Source of the DNA: Omnitrophica bacterium GWA2_41_15
Lineage (GTDB): Bacteria > Omnitrophota > Gorgyraeia > Gygaellales > Profunditerraquicolaceae
Assembly: GCA_919902045.1 (NCBI GenBank)
Contig: CAKKSP010000031.1
Location: 1 to 43,640, forward strand
Direction: 5' to 3'
DNA: 43,640 bases
Position 1 is the stretch's first letter. Each line of letters begins with the position of its first letter. Below, one piece after another: positions 8,541 through 16,116 of this stretch. Position numbers and translations under genes: made by a program. Under the pieces are notes generated by a model. It searched no databases and had not been told where the DNA came from. It saw nothing but the letters and a program-made list of their open reading frames with translations.

Positions 8541-10443
8541 ATTGGTTAAAATCCGTATGCGGGAAAAAAAGCGCGGCCATATACTCATCCATATAACCGG
8601 ACTCCGTAGAAAGTTCTAAATAACTCATCTTCTGGGCGATATCCTGCGCCTTATTTGCAGCCTGCTCTGAAAGTAACGCCTGCCGCGCGCCTATCAAAGA
8701 ACTATTTCCCATAAAAATAAAACGCTCAAGGGGAAAATTCGGCAATAGCCCGATCTTTATTGCGCTTTCAATATTTATACTTGTGCCAAATCCTCCGGCA
8801 ATAAAAAATTTTCTTATCTGGCTAAGCTTTATATCCATATGCCTGGTGAGAGTTGCAAACGCTGCGTAAATTGCGGCTTTTGCGCGTTTGATATTTTCAA
8901 TATCCGCCTCAGTAATAACAATATCCGCCACAGCATCTGCTTCTTCTTTATATGCCACTACAAATTCCTTGTCAATTTCACCATCTCTGACGCGATCGGA
9001 TTTTTTAGGCTCAAGCTTACCGTCTTTATCCATAATTTTCTCATGAAGAAGCTCGGCAATTATATCAATATAGCCTGAACCGCATATACCGCGAGCCTTA
9101 TCATTACCGATAGTTTCAAAACTAACTTTATTGTTATTAATTTTTACTTTCTGAATTGCCCCGCGGCTTGAACGCATACCACAGCTGACGCCAGAACCTT
9201 CAAATGCCGGGCCGGCAGATGCAGCGCAAGAAACAAGAAATTCTCTGCTTCCTAAAACTACTTCGCCGTTTGTTCCTATATCAATAAGTACTGATAGATC
9301 TTCTTCATTATCTATATTACATGCAAGCACGCCTGCTGTAATATCGCCTCCGACATAGCTTGCCACTCCCGGAACGCACCATAACAGGCCGCGAGGATTA
9401 ATTTTTATCCCTGCCTCTGCTGCGCGAATAACCGGAACAAAATTAGCAGTCGGTATATACGGATCGCGCCTGATATTGCTCGGGTCAATGCGCAGAAGTA
9501 GGTGTGTCATAGTAGTATTTCCCGAGCAAACAAAAGCAGTAAGATTATTTAAATCTATGCTATGTTCCTTTATTAAATCCTGAATTATCTGATTTATTCC
9601 GTCAATAACCGCATGATGAAGTTTCTCAAGGCCATCCTGTTTTTGCGCAAAAATAATACGCGTGATCACGTCGCTTCCAAAGGTAGCTTGTTTATTATAG
9701 GCTGCCATTGTGCCTAAAACCTTCTTATGATTAAGGTCTACAAGCTGGCCGGAAATTGTTGTTGTCCCGATATCAAAACAAACCCCGTAATTCCGTCCTG
9801 AAGTATTACCGGGTTCAATAAGCACTATTTCCGTAGTGCCGTTTCTCCTGCCAAGAGTGACTGTCACTTTCCAATCTGAATCACGTAACAACTCTCCTAG
9901 CTGGCGGATATTAGCTAAACCTGTCTGCATGATCGGTATATCTTGATGCATAATAATTTGCCGATAGATCCTATCAAGATCGCTTACAGAATCCTGCAGG
10001 CTAGGCTTAGGCAACTCAAGATAAATTTTTGTAGTAAGCGGTAAATACGCGAAAAGTTTCTCTGTAAGAACTGGTTTAGGTATCTCTATTTCTTCTGCCT
10101 TAGAAAACAAATCTTTCATGCGCAATTCTGTATCTTGCGCAGATTCTGCCCGTAGATCAAGCCGGGAAGTAGTTGGAATCTCAACCTCCAGGTCACTTTC
10201 TATTGAAGCAAGACAGGCAAGATAAATATTTTTCTGGCGTTCCTCTAAAGTAATTCTTCCGGTAGGCTGCGAATAAACATTACCGCTTTTTAGGATAACC
10301 TTACAACGGCCGCATACGCCATCTCCGCCACAGCTTGAATTAACAGATATACCGGCAGAAATCGCAGCAGAAAGTATCGTAGTCCCGCGCTCTACTTCGA
10401 CAGTTTTATTGTCTGGGAAAAATGTTACTTTAACCTTATTCAT
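8524..10443 (-). CDS. acsV: Reductive activator of the corrinoid Fe-S protein (RACo/AcsV), 2Fe-2S and ASKHA ATPase
   Basis: Uses ATP to re-reduce inactive Co(II) corrinoid protein back to Co(I). It is 639 aa. The N-terminal ferredoxin domain (residues 1-95) has the plant-type cluster motif CGGDGVCGRCK plus a distal Cys (YLACLAS), then a linker. From about residue 215 there is an ASKHA ATPase-like domain with CFDIGTTTISGQLVD, VSCAASAGPAFEGSGVSCGMRSSRGAI, GNGEV-like LIDIGTNGEVVLG, ICGSGYIDIIAELL and FIAGGFGTSINIESAIKIGLLP. The C-terminus NLRG* is formed by a half copy of the CCTACGCGG repeat. The gene sits between acsC and cooC. Confidence 0.92.
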   Translation of the reverse strand: MNKVKVTFFPDNKTVEVERGTTILSAAISAGISVNSSCGGDGVCGRCKVILKSGNVYSQPTGRITLEERQKNIYLACLASIESDLEVEIPTTSRLDLRAESAQDTELRMKDLFSKAEEIEIPKPVLTEKLFAYLPLTTKIYLELPKPSLQDSVSDLDRIYRQIIMHQDIPIMQTGLANIRQLGELLRDSDWKVTVTLGRRNGTTEIVLIEPGNTSGRNYGVCFDIGTTTISGQLVDLNHKKVLGTMAAYNKQATFGSDVITRIIFAQKQDGLEKLHHAVIDGINQIIQDLIKEHSIDLNNLTAFVCSGNTTMTHLLLRIDPSNIRRDPYIPTANFVPVIRAAEAGIKINPRGLLWCVPGVASYVGGDITAGVLACNIDNEEDLSVLIDIGTNGEVVLGSREFLVSCAASAGPAFEGSGVSCGMRSSRGAIQKVKINNNKVSFETIGNDKARGICGSGYIDIIAELLHEKIMDKDGKLEPKKSDRVRDGEIDKEFVVAYKEEADAVADIVITEADIENIKRAKAAIYAAFATLTRHMDIKLSQIRKFFIAGGFGTSINIESAIKIGLLPNFPLERFIFMGNSSLIGARQALLSEQAANKAQDIAQKMSYLELSTESGYMDEYMAALFFPHTDFNQFNLRG

Positions 10444-10468
10444 AAAAGTAAGGATTTTATCTGAATCT

Positions 10469-10497
10469 GGTCACAGGTCACTGGTAACATGTAACCC
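10469..10497. repeat. Degenerate 7-bp tandem repeat between acsC and RACo
   Basis: Four units GGTCACA, GGTCACT, GGTAACA, TGTAACC follow each other with a 7-base period. On the minus strand they fit the GTnACCn consensus of the repeats found inside tsaD, gatA and folP. It fills most of the 55-base spacer. Confidence 0.65.
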
Positions 10498-10498
10498 G

Positions 10499-11830
10499 TT
10501 AATTAATATTCTTCAAAAACGACGGTATGCCTGCTGCTTCTTTTGGCCCGACGATAACTTCCCATCCGGATTGCTCCTGAAGGTCACCGCTCATTACCGC
10601 CAGATATCCCGGAATAATAATGGATTTTTTTGATACCGAGGCCTCAACTTCAAACTTCTTCATTGCTTCGGTGATCTTTTCAGCGTTAAATTTTTCCGCT
10701 GCCCAGGCGGTAAGCACTGACATGCCTTCAGTATCTACGCTTAAAATATAGGAAGGAATTTTACTCGCCTCTACTTCTCCCAAAACCGTGTAATAAGAAA
10801 GTGAGAAGTTCGTAGTCACAAGTAACGGAGAGTTTTTATCGGTTTTGCCTATAGGATAAAGCTTTGGCTCAATTTGCAGGGGTTTCTGCGGATCAGTATA
10901 AATATTCTGACGCAACGTCAATAAAGAAAGAACGCACGCGGGATCAAAATGATTTAACAAAACAATTCCGGCATATTTAGAAATATAGGTTGCCGCTTCT
11001 TCTGTTTGCGCATAATTATCGGATTCAGAGGTTATGGTTAAAAAAGGATAACCCAGGCTGCGTTGAGATTTTTTTAAAGAAAGACTGCGCACTTGTGTTA
11101 AATCCAAGATTTTTTGCGCTACCGGTTTAAGGCCGGTATCAACTACTATCTCTTCAATTCCTTCTTTAGCAAGCGTCTGAGTCAACTCTGATAAAGAAGA
11201 AATATCATTACTCTCTGCAACTACCGGAACTTTAAACTCTTTAATCACTGGTAATAGGCTGGATAGATTCTCTTTTGTAATCTTATAAACCAGGGGCCTA
11301 CGGCCAGATGACAAAACAAGCGCTTCTTTAAGAGCAACCGGATCCTGGCTCATTAAAACTAAGTTAAGCTTTGTGTTTGCTAAAACAATTTTTAAGGCAT
11401 CAATGAATCTTGATTTAGCCTTCTCCTGTTTTAAGGCAATTAAATCTACGGAAAGATGCTGGCCAACACGCTCTAATTGGAAATTATTTATAAGAGCAAC
11501 TTTCTTTTTCAGCTCCTCGTCAGATAAACTATCCTTTAAAATAAAACCTATCCCGCAAGGATGGTGAAATTTCTCTTCATGGCGAAAAAGCACGGTCTCA
11601 TTACCTATTTGAAGTTTTGACTCACCCTCACCTACCGTTATTAATCTTATCGGGGGAAGGCTTGAAGCCTCAAGCCGAACTTTAGATTCAGGGCTCAGAT
11701 AAGGGCATTTTTCAATACTTATTGATTTTTTTGCAAGCTGCATGGCAAAAGCAAGACAAGTCGCAAATCCGCATTCACGGCAGTTTGTTTTAGGTAGAAG
11801 CTTATAAATGTCTAATCCGGAAAGTGCCAT
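10499..11830 (-). CDS. acsC: Corrinoid iron-sulfur protein large subunit AcsC (CODH/ACS gamma)
   Basis: Large subunit of the corrinoid Fe-S protein, which binds the corrinoid and a 4Fe-4S cluster. It is 443 aa. The N-terminal Fe-S motif (NCRECGFATCLAFAMQLAKKSISIEKCPYLS, residues about 16-45) is the family's four-Cys 4Fe-4S site. The middle is the TIM barrel (DLIALKQEK, LVLMSQDPVALKEAL, EIVVDTG), and the C-terminal corrinoid-binding part contains ILSVDTEGMSVLTAWAAEKF and VIVGPKEAAGIPSFLKN. At this length it is complete. It is the first acs gene in the unit, 15 bases after the FmdE-domain gene. Confidence 0.94.
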   Translation of the reverse strand: MALSGLDIYKLLPKTNCRECGFATCLAFAMQLAKKSISIEKCPYLSPESKVRLEASSLPPIRLITVGEGESKLQIGNETVLFRHEEKFHHPCGIGFILKDSLSDEELKKKVALINNFQLERVGQHLSVDLIALKQEKAKSRFIDALKIVLANTKLNLVLMSQDPVALKEALVLSSGRRPLVYKITKENLSSLLPVIKEFKVPVVAESNDISSLSELTQTLAKEGIEEIVVDTGLKPVAQKILDLTQVRSLSLKKSQRSLGYPFLTITSESDNYAQTEEAATYISKYAGIVLLNHFDPACVLSLLTLRQNIYTDPQKPLQIEPKLYPIGKTDKNSPLLVTTNFSLSYYTVLGEVEASKIPSYILSVDTEGMSVLTAWAAEKFNAEKITEAMKKFEVEASVSKKSIIIPGYLAVMSGDLQEQSGWEVIVGPKEAAGIPSFLKNIN

Positions 11831-11845
11831 ACTAGGTCCTCGGTT

Positions 11846-12271
11846 TTAAATACTGGCTATAGATTCAATAAATAACTCGCTAATCTTTTTTGTTTTATAT
11901 ATCTTTTTGGCAAGAAGCTCGCTTTCTTTATGCGTTTTAACCATCTCCAGAGAATTCAATAGATCTTTTGTAAGGTCGATACTGATTTTACGGCCTTTTT
12001 TATTTTCAATAATTTCAATATGTATATTCCTGGCATTAAATTTTTCGATATTTCCTTTTCCATAAGTAGCTCCGGTAGATAATTGCAAGCCGTCTATCAA
12101 GCAGGATTTGGGTTTTTTTGTTGCTCCCCAGACTTTAACCTGCATTCCAAAATATTTTTTTGCCTTTAATTTTTTAATTGCGTGCTCACCGGCTAATATC
12201 CCGATAACTAAATACGGGCCTAAGTGGCCGTGAAATTTTATTGCTTCGCTTAGTTTAATTTTATGTTCCAT
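11846..12271 (-). CDS. FmdE-domain protein (formylmethanofuran dehydrogenase subunit E-like)
   Basis: 141 aa covering only the FmdE fold, without the C-terminal zinc ribbon of archaeal FmdE. The signature is FHGHLGPYLVIGILAGEHAI near the N-terminus, then PKSCLIDGLQLSTGATYGKGN, with His and Cys residues suited to metal binding. Stand-alone FmdE proteins often sit with molybdenum, tungsten or nickel enzyme genes, but the reaction is unknown. Here it lies between larB and acsC. I infer a role in metal or cofactor handling for the corrinoid/CODH system, not a formylmethanofuran pathway, since no other fmd gene is present. Confidence 0.8.
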   Translation of the reverse strand: MEHKIKLSEAIKFHGHLGPYLVIGILAGEHAIKKLKAKKYFGMQVKVWGATKKPKSCLIDGLQLSTGATYGKGNIEKFNARNIHIEIIENKKGRKISIDLTKDLLNSLEMVKTHKESELLAKKIYKTKKISELFIESIASI

Positions 12272-12301
12272 TGGCTTACAGGGACACTTTTCGTATTATC
12301 C

Positions 12302-12327
12302 GTAGGGCAGGTTTAAACCTGCCCTAC
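12302..12327. repeat. 26-bp perfect palindrome, GTAGGGCAGGTTT family (copy 1)
   Basis: GTAGGGCAGGTTT is followed directly by its reverse complement. On the minus strand it encodes the last residues and TAA stop of larB (KVGQV*, the TAA lying in the central GTTTAAAC). Other copies are at 24429-24454 and 25473-25498. Confidence 0.9.
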
Positions 12328-12993
12328 CTTTGGCTTATTAATTAAACTCGCAAAATACCCTGCCCCAAAACCATTATCTATGTTCATTACTGCCACGCCG
12401 GGAGAACAGCCGTTTAGCATTGTTAGGAGCGCGGCCAGGCCCTTAAAACTTGCTCCGTATCCGCAGCTCGTAGGCACTGCAACAACCGGCACGCTTACTA
12501 AACCGCTCACGAGGCTAGCCAATGCCCCTTCCATACCAGCCACAACAATTACCACTCTTGCTTTGCGTATCTTTTCAATATGATGCATCAGACGGTGAAC
12601 GCCTGCTACTCCTACATCGTAAAATTTTTCTACTTGATTACCCATTGCCTCGAGCGTACAAACCGCTTCTTCTGCAATCGGCATATCTGCAGTTCCAGCG
12701 CTTAAAACCGCGACTAAACCACAAGGAGTATTCTTTTTTGCCAGGCGCCAGGCAATTTTAGCCTTAGGATTATATTTTAAGGAAGGAAAAAATTTTTTAA
12801 GATAACGTTGCGTATCTATTTCAAGTTTAGTCAGTAAAAGATCTTGTTTATTTTTAATAAATGCCCTGCAAATCTGTTTGAGTTGGCCTTTTTCTTTTCC
12901 CCGGCAATAAATTACTTCAGGATACCCTTTACGCTCTTGACGAGCAGTATCTATCTTGGCAAAACCTAATTCACAAAATCCTTTTTTTGCCAT
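12313..12993 (-). CDS. larB: LarB, pyridinium-3,5-biscarboxylate synthase (nickel pincer cofactor pathway)
   Basis: LarB carboxylates and hydrolyses nicotinate adenine dinucleotide to start synthesis of the nickel-pincer nucleotide. It is 226 aa: an N-terminal LarB-specific part (GFAKIDTARQERKGYPEVIYCRGK), then the PurE-like domain with VAVLSAGTADMPIAEEA, DVGVAGVHRLM, VVVAGMEGALASLVSGLV, PVVAVPTSCGYGAS and MNIDNGFGAGYFA. larC and larE are not in the window. The usual C-terminus is replaced by KVGQV* from a palindromic repeat. Its place directly upstream of fmdE and the acs genes suggests a link to nickel enzymes, but that is inference. Confidence 0.92.
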   Translation of the reverse strand: MAKKGFCELGFAKIDTARQERKGYPEVIYCRGKEKGQLKQICRAFIKNKQDLLLTKLEIDTQRYLKKFFPSLKYNPKAKIAWRLAKKNTPCGLVAVLSAGTADMPIAEEAVCTLEAMGNQVEKFYDVGVAGVHRLMHHIEKIRKARVVIVVAGMEGALASLVSGLVSVPVVAVPTSCGYGASFKGLAALLTMLNGCSPGVAVMNIDNGFGAGYFASLINKPKVGQV

Positions 12994-13002
12994 CGGGATT
13001 TT

Positions 13003-13335
13003 TTATGGGGATTGGCTGCCTTTGAATATGACAACGAGCAAAACAATTATCGTAATCGTACACAAAAGATAAAAATCATTAAAATAAATAAAATCAAACA
13101 GCTTATCGCCCAGAGGATATTTACCGGCAGTACCTTCTTTTGCCAGATCCGGGCGAAAATTCCGGCGGTACTCTTCAATCTGCTCTTTTTTAAAACGTAA
13201 GTATACTCCGGCAATTTTATAAGCAGGGATGGTCCCATTTTCTGAAAGATCCATTACTTCCCGTTCGGAAACCCCTAACATAAGAGAAACATCCCGTATC
13301 GTTATCAATTTTTCTTCTTTAGCGGATTTTGTCAT
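13003..13335 (-). CDS. MerR/excisionase-type HTH protein with C-terminal transmembrane anchor
   Basis: 110 aa. Residues 10-60 form a helix-turn-helix of the excisionase/HTH_17 type (ITIRDVSLMLGVSEREVMDLSENGTIPAYKIAGVYLRFKKEQIEEY). Residues about 85-105 are one strongly hydrophobic helix (FYLLCTITIIVLLVVIF). This is therefore a membrane-tethered small DNA-binding-type protein with a very short tail. It lies directly downstream of a bactofilin gene that carries the same kind of HTH domain at its C-terminus. The target is unknown. Confidence 0.72.
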   Translation of the reverse strand: MTKSAKEEKLITIRDVSLMLGVSEREVMDLSENGTIPAYKIAGVYLRFKKEQIEEYRRNFRPDLAKEGTAGKYPLGDKLFDFIYFNDFYLLCTITIIVLLVVIFKGSQSP

Positions 13336-13344
13336 AGATAAAGT

Positions 13345-13851
13345 TTAATGGCTGATTTTACCCTGTGCAATCCAGGTATCAATCGCCTTACGTTCAAATT
13401 TAAAATTTTCTCCCTCTTTAACCGAAGGAATGCGGCCGGTATTAGCCAGATCCATTAATGAATTAAGCTCTACTTCCAGATATCGCGACAGCTCATCCGC
13501 AGACATTAAATCATGCAACATCTGGCAATGACCTTCAAAGATGGCGCCCTCTGTAACATTAAGCCGCGCCGGCATTATTTCTCCCTCAACTATAGCAGTA
13601 GGTAGCAATGTCAGGCGCTCGCGCGCTATAATTCTACCCTTGACTCTTCCCCCTACAATTACATTATCTCCGATTATATCGGCATTTACTACTGCTTGCT
13701 GGCTTATAGTCAAATTACCGCGTGTTTCCAGGTTTCCTTCAAATTTTCCGTTGATACGTAAAGAAACCGGATCCCTAAAACTAAGGTTTCCCTGCATAGA
13801 GGCGTCAACATCCATAATCTTCTCGTCATGCTTTTTCTTACTGAATGCCAT
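13345..13851 (-). CDS. Bactofilin with C-terminal excisionase-like HTH domain
   Basis: 168 aa. Residues about 12-110 are the bactofilin beta-helix core (VDASMQGNLSFRDPVSLRINGKFEGNLETRGNLTISQQAVVNADI.. VKGRIIARERLTLLPTAIVEGEI), which polymerises into cytoskeletal filaments. Residues about 115-165 (LMSADELSRYLEVELNSLMDLANTGRIPSVKEGENFKFERKAIDTWI) form an excisionase/MerR-type HTH. The fusion is unusual compared with classic bactofilins. It is encoded 9 bases upstream of the HTH-membrane protein and 11 bases after the MgtC-like gene. Confidence 0.85.
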   Translation of the reverse strand: MAFSKKKHDEKIMDVDASMQGNLSFRDPVSLRINGKFEGNLETRGNLTISQQAVVNADIIGDNVIVGGRVKGRIIARERLTLLPTAIVEGEIMPARLNVTEGAIFEGHCQMLHDLMSADELSRYLEVELNSLMDLANTGRIPSVKEGENFKFERKAIDTWIAQGKISH

Positions 13852-13862
13852 AGGGGTTCCTC

Positions 13863-14294
13863 CTATCTTCCAAAAACCCTCGTTTCAAGATAGCGTAGGA
13901 AAAATAACGCCATTAATGTAAAAATAGTGGCTATAATTCCTCCGCTGTAAAACCCGCAACCTACTGCAAGGCCAATACCTGAAACCACCCATAAGCTTGC
14001 CGCGGTTGTTAACCCTTGGACACCTGCATTATTACGCATAATCGCTCCCGCGCCTAAAAAACCAATACCGGTAATCACTCCGGCGGCTATACGGGTAGGA
14101 TCAAGCGCTACTTTGTCTTTATATATATCAAAAACGTATAACGATGTCAACATAATAAGGCAGGAACCAACACTAACTAAGATATGCGTGCGTAATCCCG
14201 CATTTCTTCCGCGCCATTGCCGCTCAAGGCCAATAAGCCCGCTCAAAATAGTAGCAACCCCCATACGAAGAGTAATAGAAAATACGCTAAACAT
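13863..14294 (-). CDS. MgtC/SapB family membrane protein
   Basis: 143 aa and very hydrophobic, with four or five helices. The family core is clear: LRMGVATILSGLIGLERQWRGRNAGLRTHILVSVGSCLIMLTSLYVF, DPTRIAAGVITGIGFLGAGAIMRN and VQGLTTAASLWVVSGIGLAVG. It lacks the soluble C-terminal domain of Salmonella MgtC, so it is the common short housekeeping form, whose transport or regulatory role is not settled. It lies between tsaD and the bactofilin gene. Confidence 0.9.
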   Translation of the reverse strand: MFSVFSITLRMGVATILSGLIGLERQWRGRNAGLRTHILVSVGSCLIMLTSLYVFDIYKDKVALDPTRIAAGVITGIGFLGAGAIMRNNAGVQGLTTAASLWVVSGIGLAVGCGFYSGGIIATIFTLMALFFLRYLETRVFGR

Positions 14295-14313
14295 GTTTCC
14301 TCCAATCTTTCAA

Positions 14314-15309
14314 CTAATCTAAATTAACCCCCAGATCTAAACCGCTTCTCTTACCCTTACGAAAAAGATGATAACCAAAACCTGCTACCATAGCCGCATT
14401 ATCCATGCATAAAGATTTTGAAGGAAAAATTACTTCTATTCTACTTTTAACTACAGAAGCCTGAAATTTTTTCCGTAAATAATTATTTGCTGCTACTCCG
14501 CCGCCTACTACCAGGCGTTTTGTCTTTTTTAATTTACAGGCTGCCAGGGATTTTTCAACAAGAACATTACATACTGATTCCTGAAAAGACGCCGCAATGT
14601 CACGGGTAACGGGTAACGGGCAACGGGTAACGCACCCCGTATCCCGAACATAATACAACACCGCAGTCTTTATCCCGCTAAAACTAAAATCGAATATTCC
14701 TTTCGTATTGCTACAACGGAATTTTATCGCCTTAGGATCACCCTTAACTGCCGCCTGTTCAATCACCGGCCCTCCGGGATACCCAAGACCAAGAATCTTT
14801 GCCACCTTATCAAATGCCTCTCCGCAAGCATCATCATGAGTTGAGCCCAATAACTTTATTTTATCGTAATCATCTACTTCATAAAGGCTGGTATGCCCTC
14901 CTGAAACTAATAATGCCGTAAAAGGAAATTTAACAGTTACGCCTTCAAGAAATCCTGCAAAAATATGGCTCTCAAGATGGTTTACTCCGATGATTGGTTT
15001 ATCTAAAGCCATACTTAAAGATTTAGCAAAAGAAATTCCTACTACAAGCGAGCCTAACAACCCCGGGCCGCAAGTTACACTAATCAACCCGATATCCTTA
15101 AGTTTAAGCTTTGCTTCGCTAAGCGCAGATTCTACTACCGCAGTTATAGATTCAAGATGCTTACGCGAGGCAATTTCAGGGATCACCCCGCCGTATTTTT
15201 GGTGGAATTTAAGGCTTGAAGAAATAACATTAGAAAGGATCTTCTTGCCGTCTTTCACAACAGAGGCAGCTGTCTCATCACAAGAACTTTCAATTCCTAA
15301 AACATTCAT
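14314..15309 (-). CDS. tsaD: tRNA N6-adenosine threonylcarbamoyltransferase TsaD with repeat insertion
   Basis: Transfers threonylcarbamoyl to A37 of ANN-decoding tRNAs. It is 331 aa. ASKHA/Kae1 landmarks: MNVLGIESSCDETAASVV, GGVIPEIASRKHLESI, VTCGPGLLGSLVVG, NHLESHIFAGFLEG, LLVSGGHTSLYEV, GEAFDKVAKILGLGYPGGPVIE and VVGGGVAANNYLRK. Between AVLYYV and DIAASFQ is RDTGCVTRCPLPVTR, encoded by a tandem 7-bp repeat; other TsaD proteins have an unrelated variable loop there. The likely ribosome-binding site AGGGGACACTTATG contains a sequence shared with dispersed repeats. Confidence 0.94.
   Translation of the reverse strand: MNVLGIESSCDETAASVVKDGKKILSNVISSSLKFHQKYGGVIPEIASRKHLESITAVVESALSEAKLKLKDIGLISVTCGPGLLGSLVVGISFAKSLSMALDKPIIGVNHLESHIFAGFLEGVTVKFPFTALLVSGGHTSLYEVDDYDKIKLLGSTHDDACGEAFDKVAKILGLGYPGGPVIEQAAVKGDPKAIKFRCSNTKGIFDFSFSGIKTAVLYYVRDTGCVTRCPLPVTRDIAASFQESVCNVLVEKSLAACKLKKTKRLVVGGGVAANNYLRKKFQASVVKSRIEVIFPSKSLCMDNAAMVAGFGYHLFRKGKRSGLDLGVNLD
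14599..14636. repeat. In-frame 7-bp tandem repeat inside tsaD
   Basis: ACGGGTA, ACGGGTA, ACGGGCA and ACGGGTA in succession. On the minus strand this is GTTACCC repeated, matching the GTnACCn consensus of the other heptamer blocks. The reading frame of tsaD is kept. Confidence 0.8.
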
Positions 15310-15321
15310 AAGTGTCCCCTG

Positions 15322-16110
15322 TTAGCCTGTTATCTCCGAAACAAAAACAAACTTGTACCCCTCTTTTTCCATTGCCGGCAGCATCTCTTTAAGCACAGCT
15401 AATGTATTTTTACGGTCATGGCCAATACCTACGGCATTCCCATACATCCGGGCGCGCATTTTTAACTTATAAAGCTGGCCGCGGATATATTCCGGATCAC
15501 TGTTATTATCTAAAAATATATTCCGCTTTACAGCAGGCAAACCGGCAAGCCTTGCTTTCTCAATCACTACAGAATTGCCTGTAACATAACTATCTAAAAA
15601 ATATAATTTTCTTTTTTTAAGCTCCTTAAGAATCGTTTCCATCGTAGGCCCATCCGACGTAGCTTTTGAACCCATATGATTTGAAACACCCCTTGCAAAT
15701 AATACGCTATCCAGGTCATTATTTAATATCTCCAGGATCTTAGAACCGGGCATCGCAGTAAGTAAAGTATTATTTTCAAGCCGATATTTTTCATTCGGCT
15801 CCATAGGTAGATGTAGGATTATCTCTTTATTACTTTGATGCAAAAACCGCGCTACTTCCTGCGAATAAGGTAAATTAGGTAATATCGCTGCAGTAAACGG
15901 CTGGCGGATTGATTTTGCAATGGGGATATTATTAAGATTATACCCCCAATCATCAAGCACAATGGCGATTTTACCTTTTAAGACAGCAGCTTTTGGGGCC
16001 TTTATAGCAGGAGTGATCTTTTTTCGCTTTTGAAAAATTACAATCAATACCGTACTTTCAATTACAACTATTACAAGCAGAATAAAAATCGCGATCCAAT
16101 ATTTTTTCAT
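15322..16110 (-). CDS. Divergent polysaccharide deacetylase family protein (YibQ-like)
   Basis: 262 aa, membrane-anchored by an N-terminal helix (IAIFILLVIVVIESTVLIVIF), catalytic domain facing outwards. The family hallmarks of divergent polysaccharide deacetylase are present: KIAIVLDDWGYN, FTAAILPNLPYSQEVA, EIILHLPMEP, GVSNHMGSKAT, FLDSYVTGNSV and GNAVGIGHDRKNTLAVLKEML. The NodB-type metal site Asp is in the DDWG motif. The substrate is unknown; relatives are often encoded beside ctpA and murein hydrolase activators, as here (7 bases after ctpA), which points to envelope remodelling. Confidence 0.88.
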   Translation of the reverse strand: MKKYWIAIFILLVIVVIESTVLIVIFQKRKKITPAIKAPKAAVLKGKIAIVLDDWGYNLNNIPIAKSIRQPFTAAILPNLPYSQEVARFLHQSNKEIILHLPMEPNEKYRLENNTLLTAMPGSKILEILNNDLDSVLFARGVSNHMGSKATSDGPTMETILKELKKRKLYFLDSYVTGNSVVIEKARLAGLPAVKRNIFLDNNSDPEYIRGQLYKLKMRARMYGNAVGIGHDRKNTLAVLKEMLPAMEKEGYKFVFVSEITG

Positions 16111-16116
16111 CTATGG

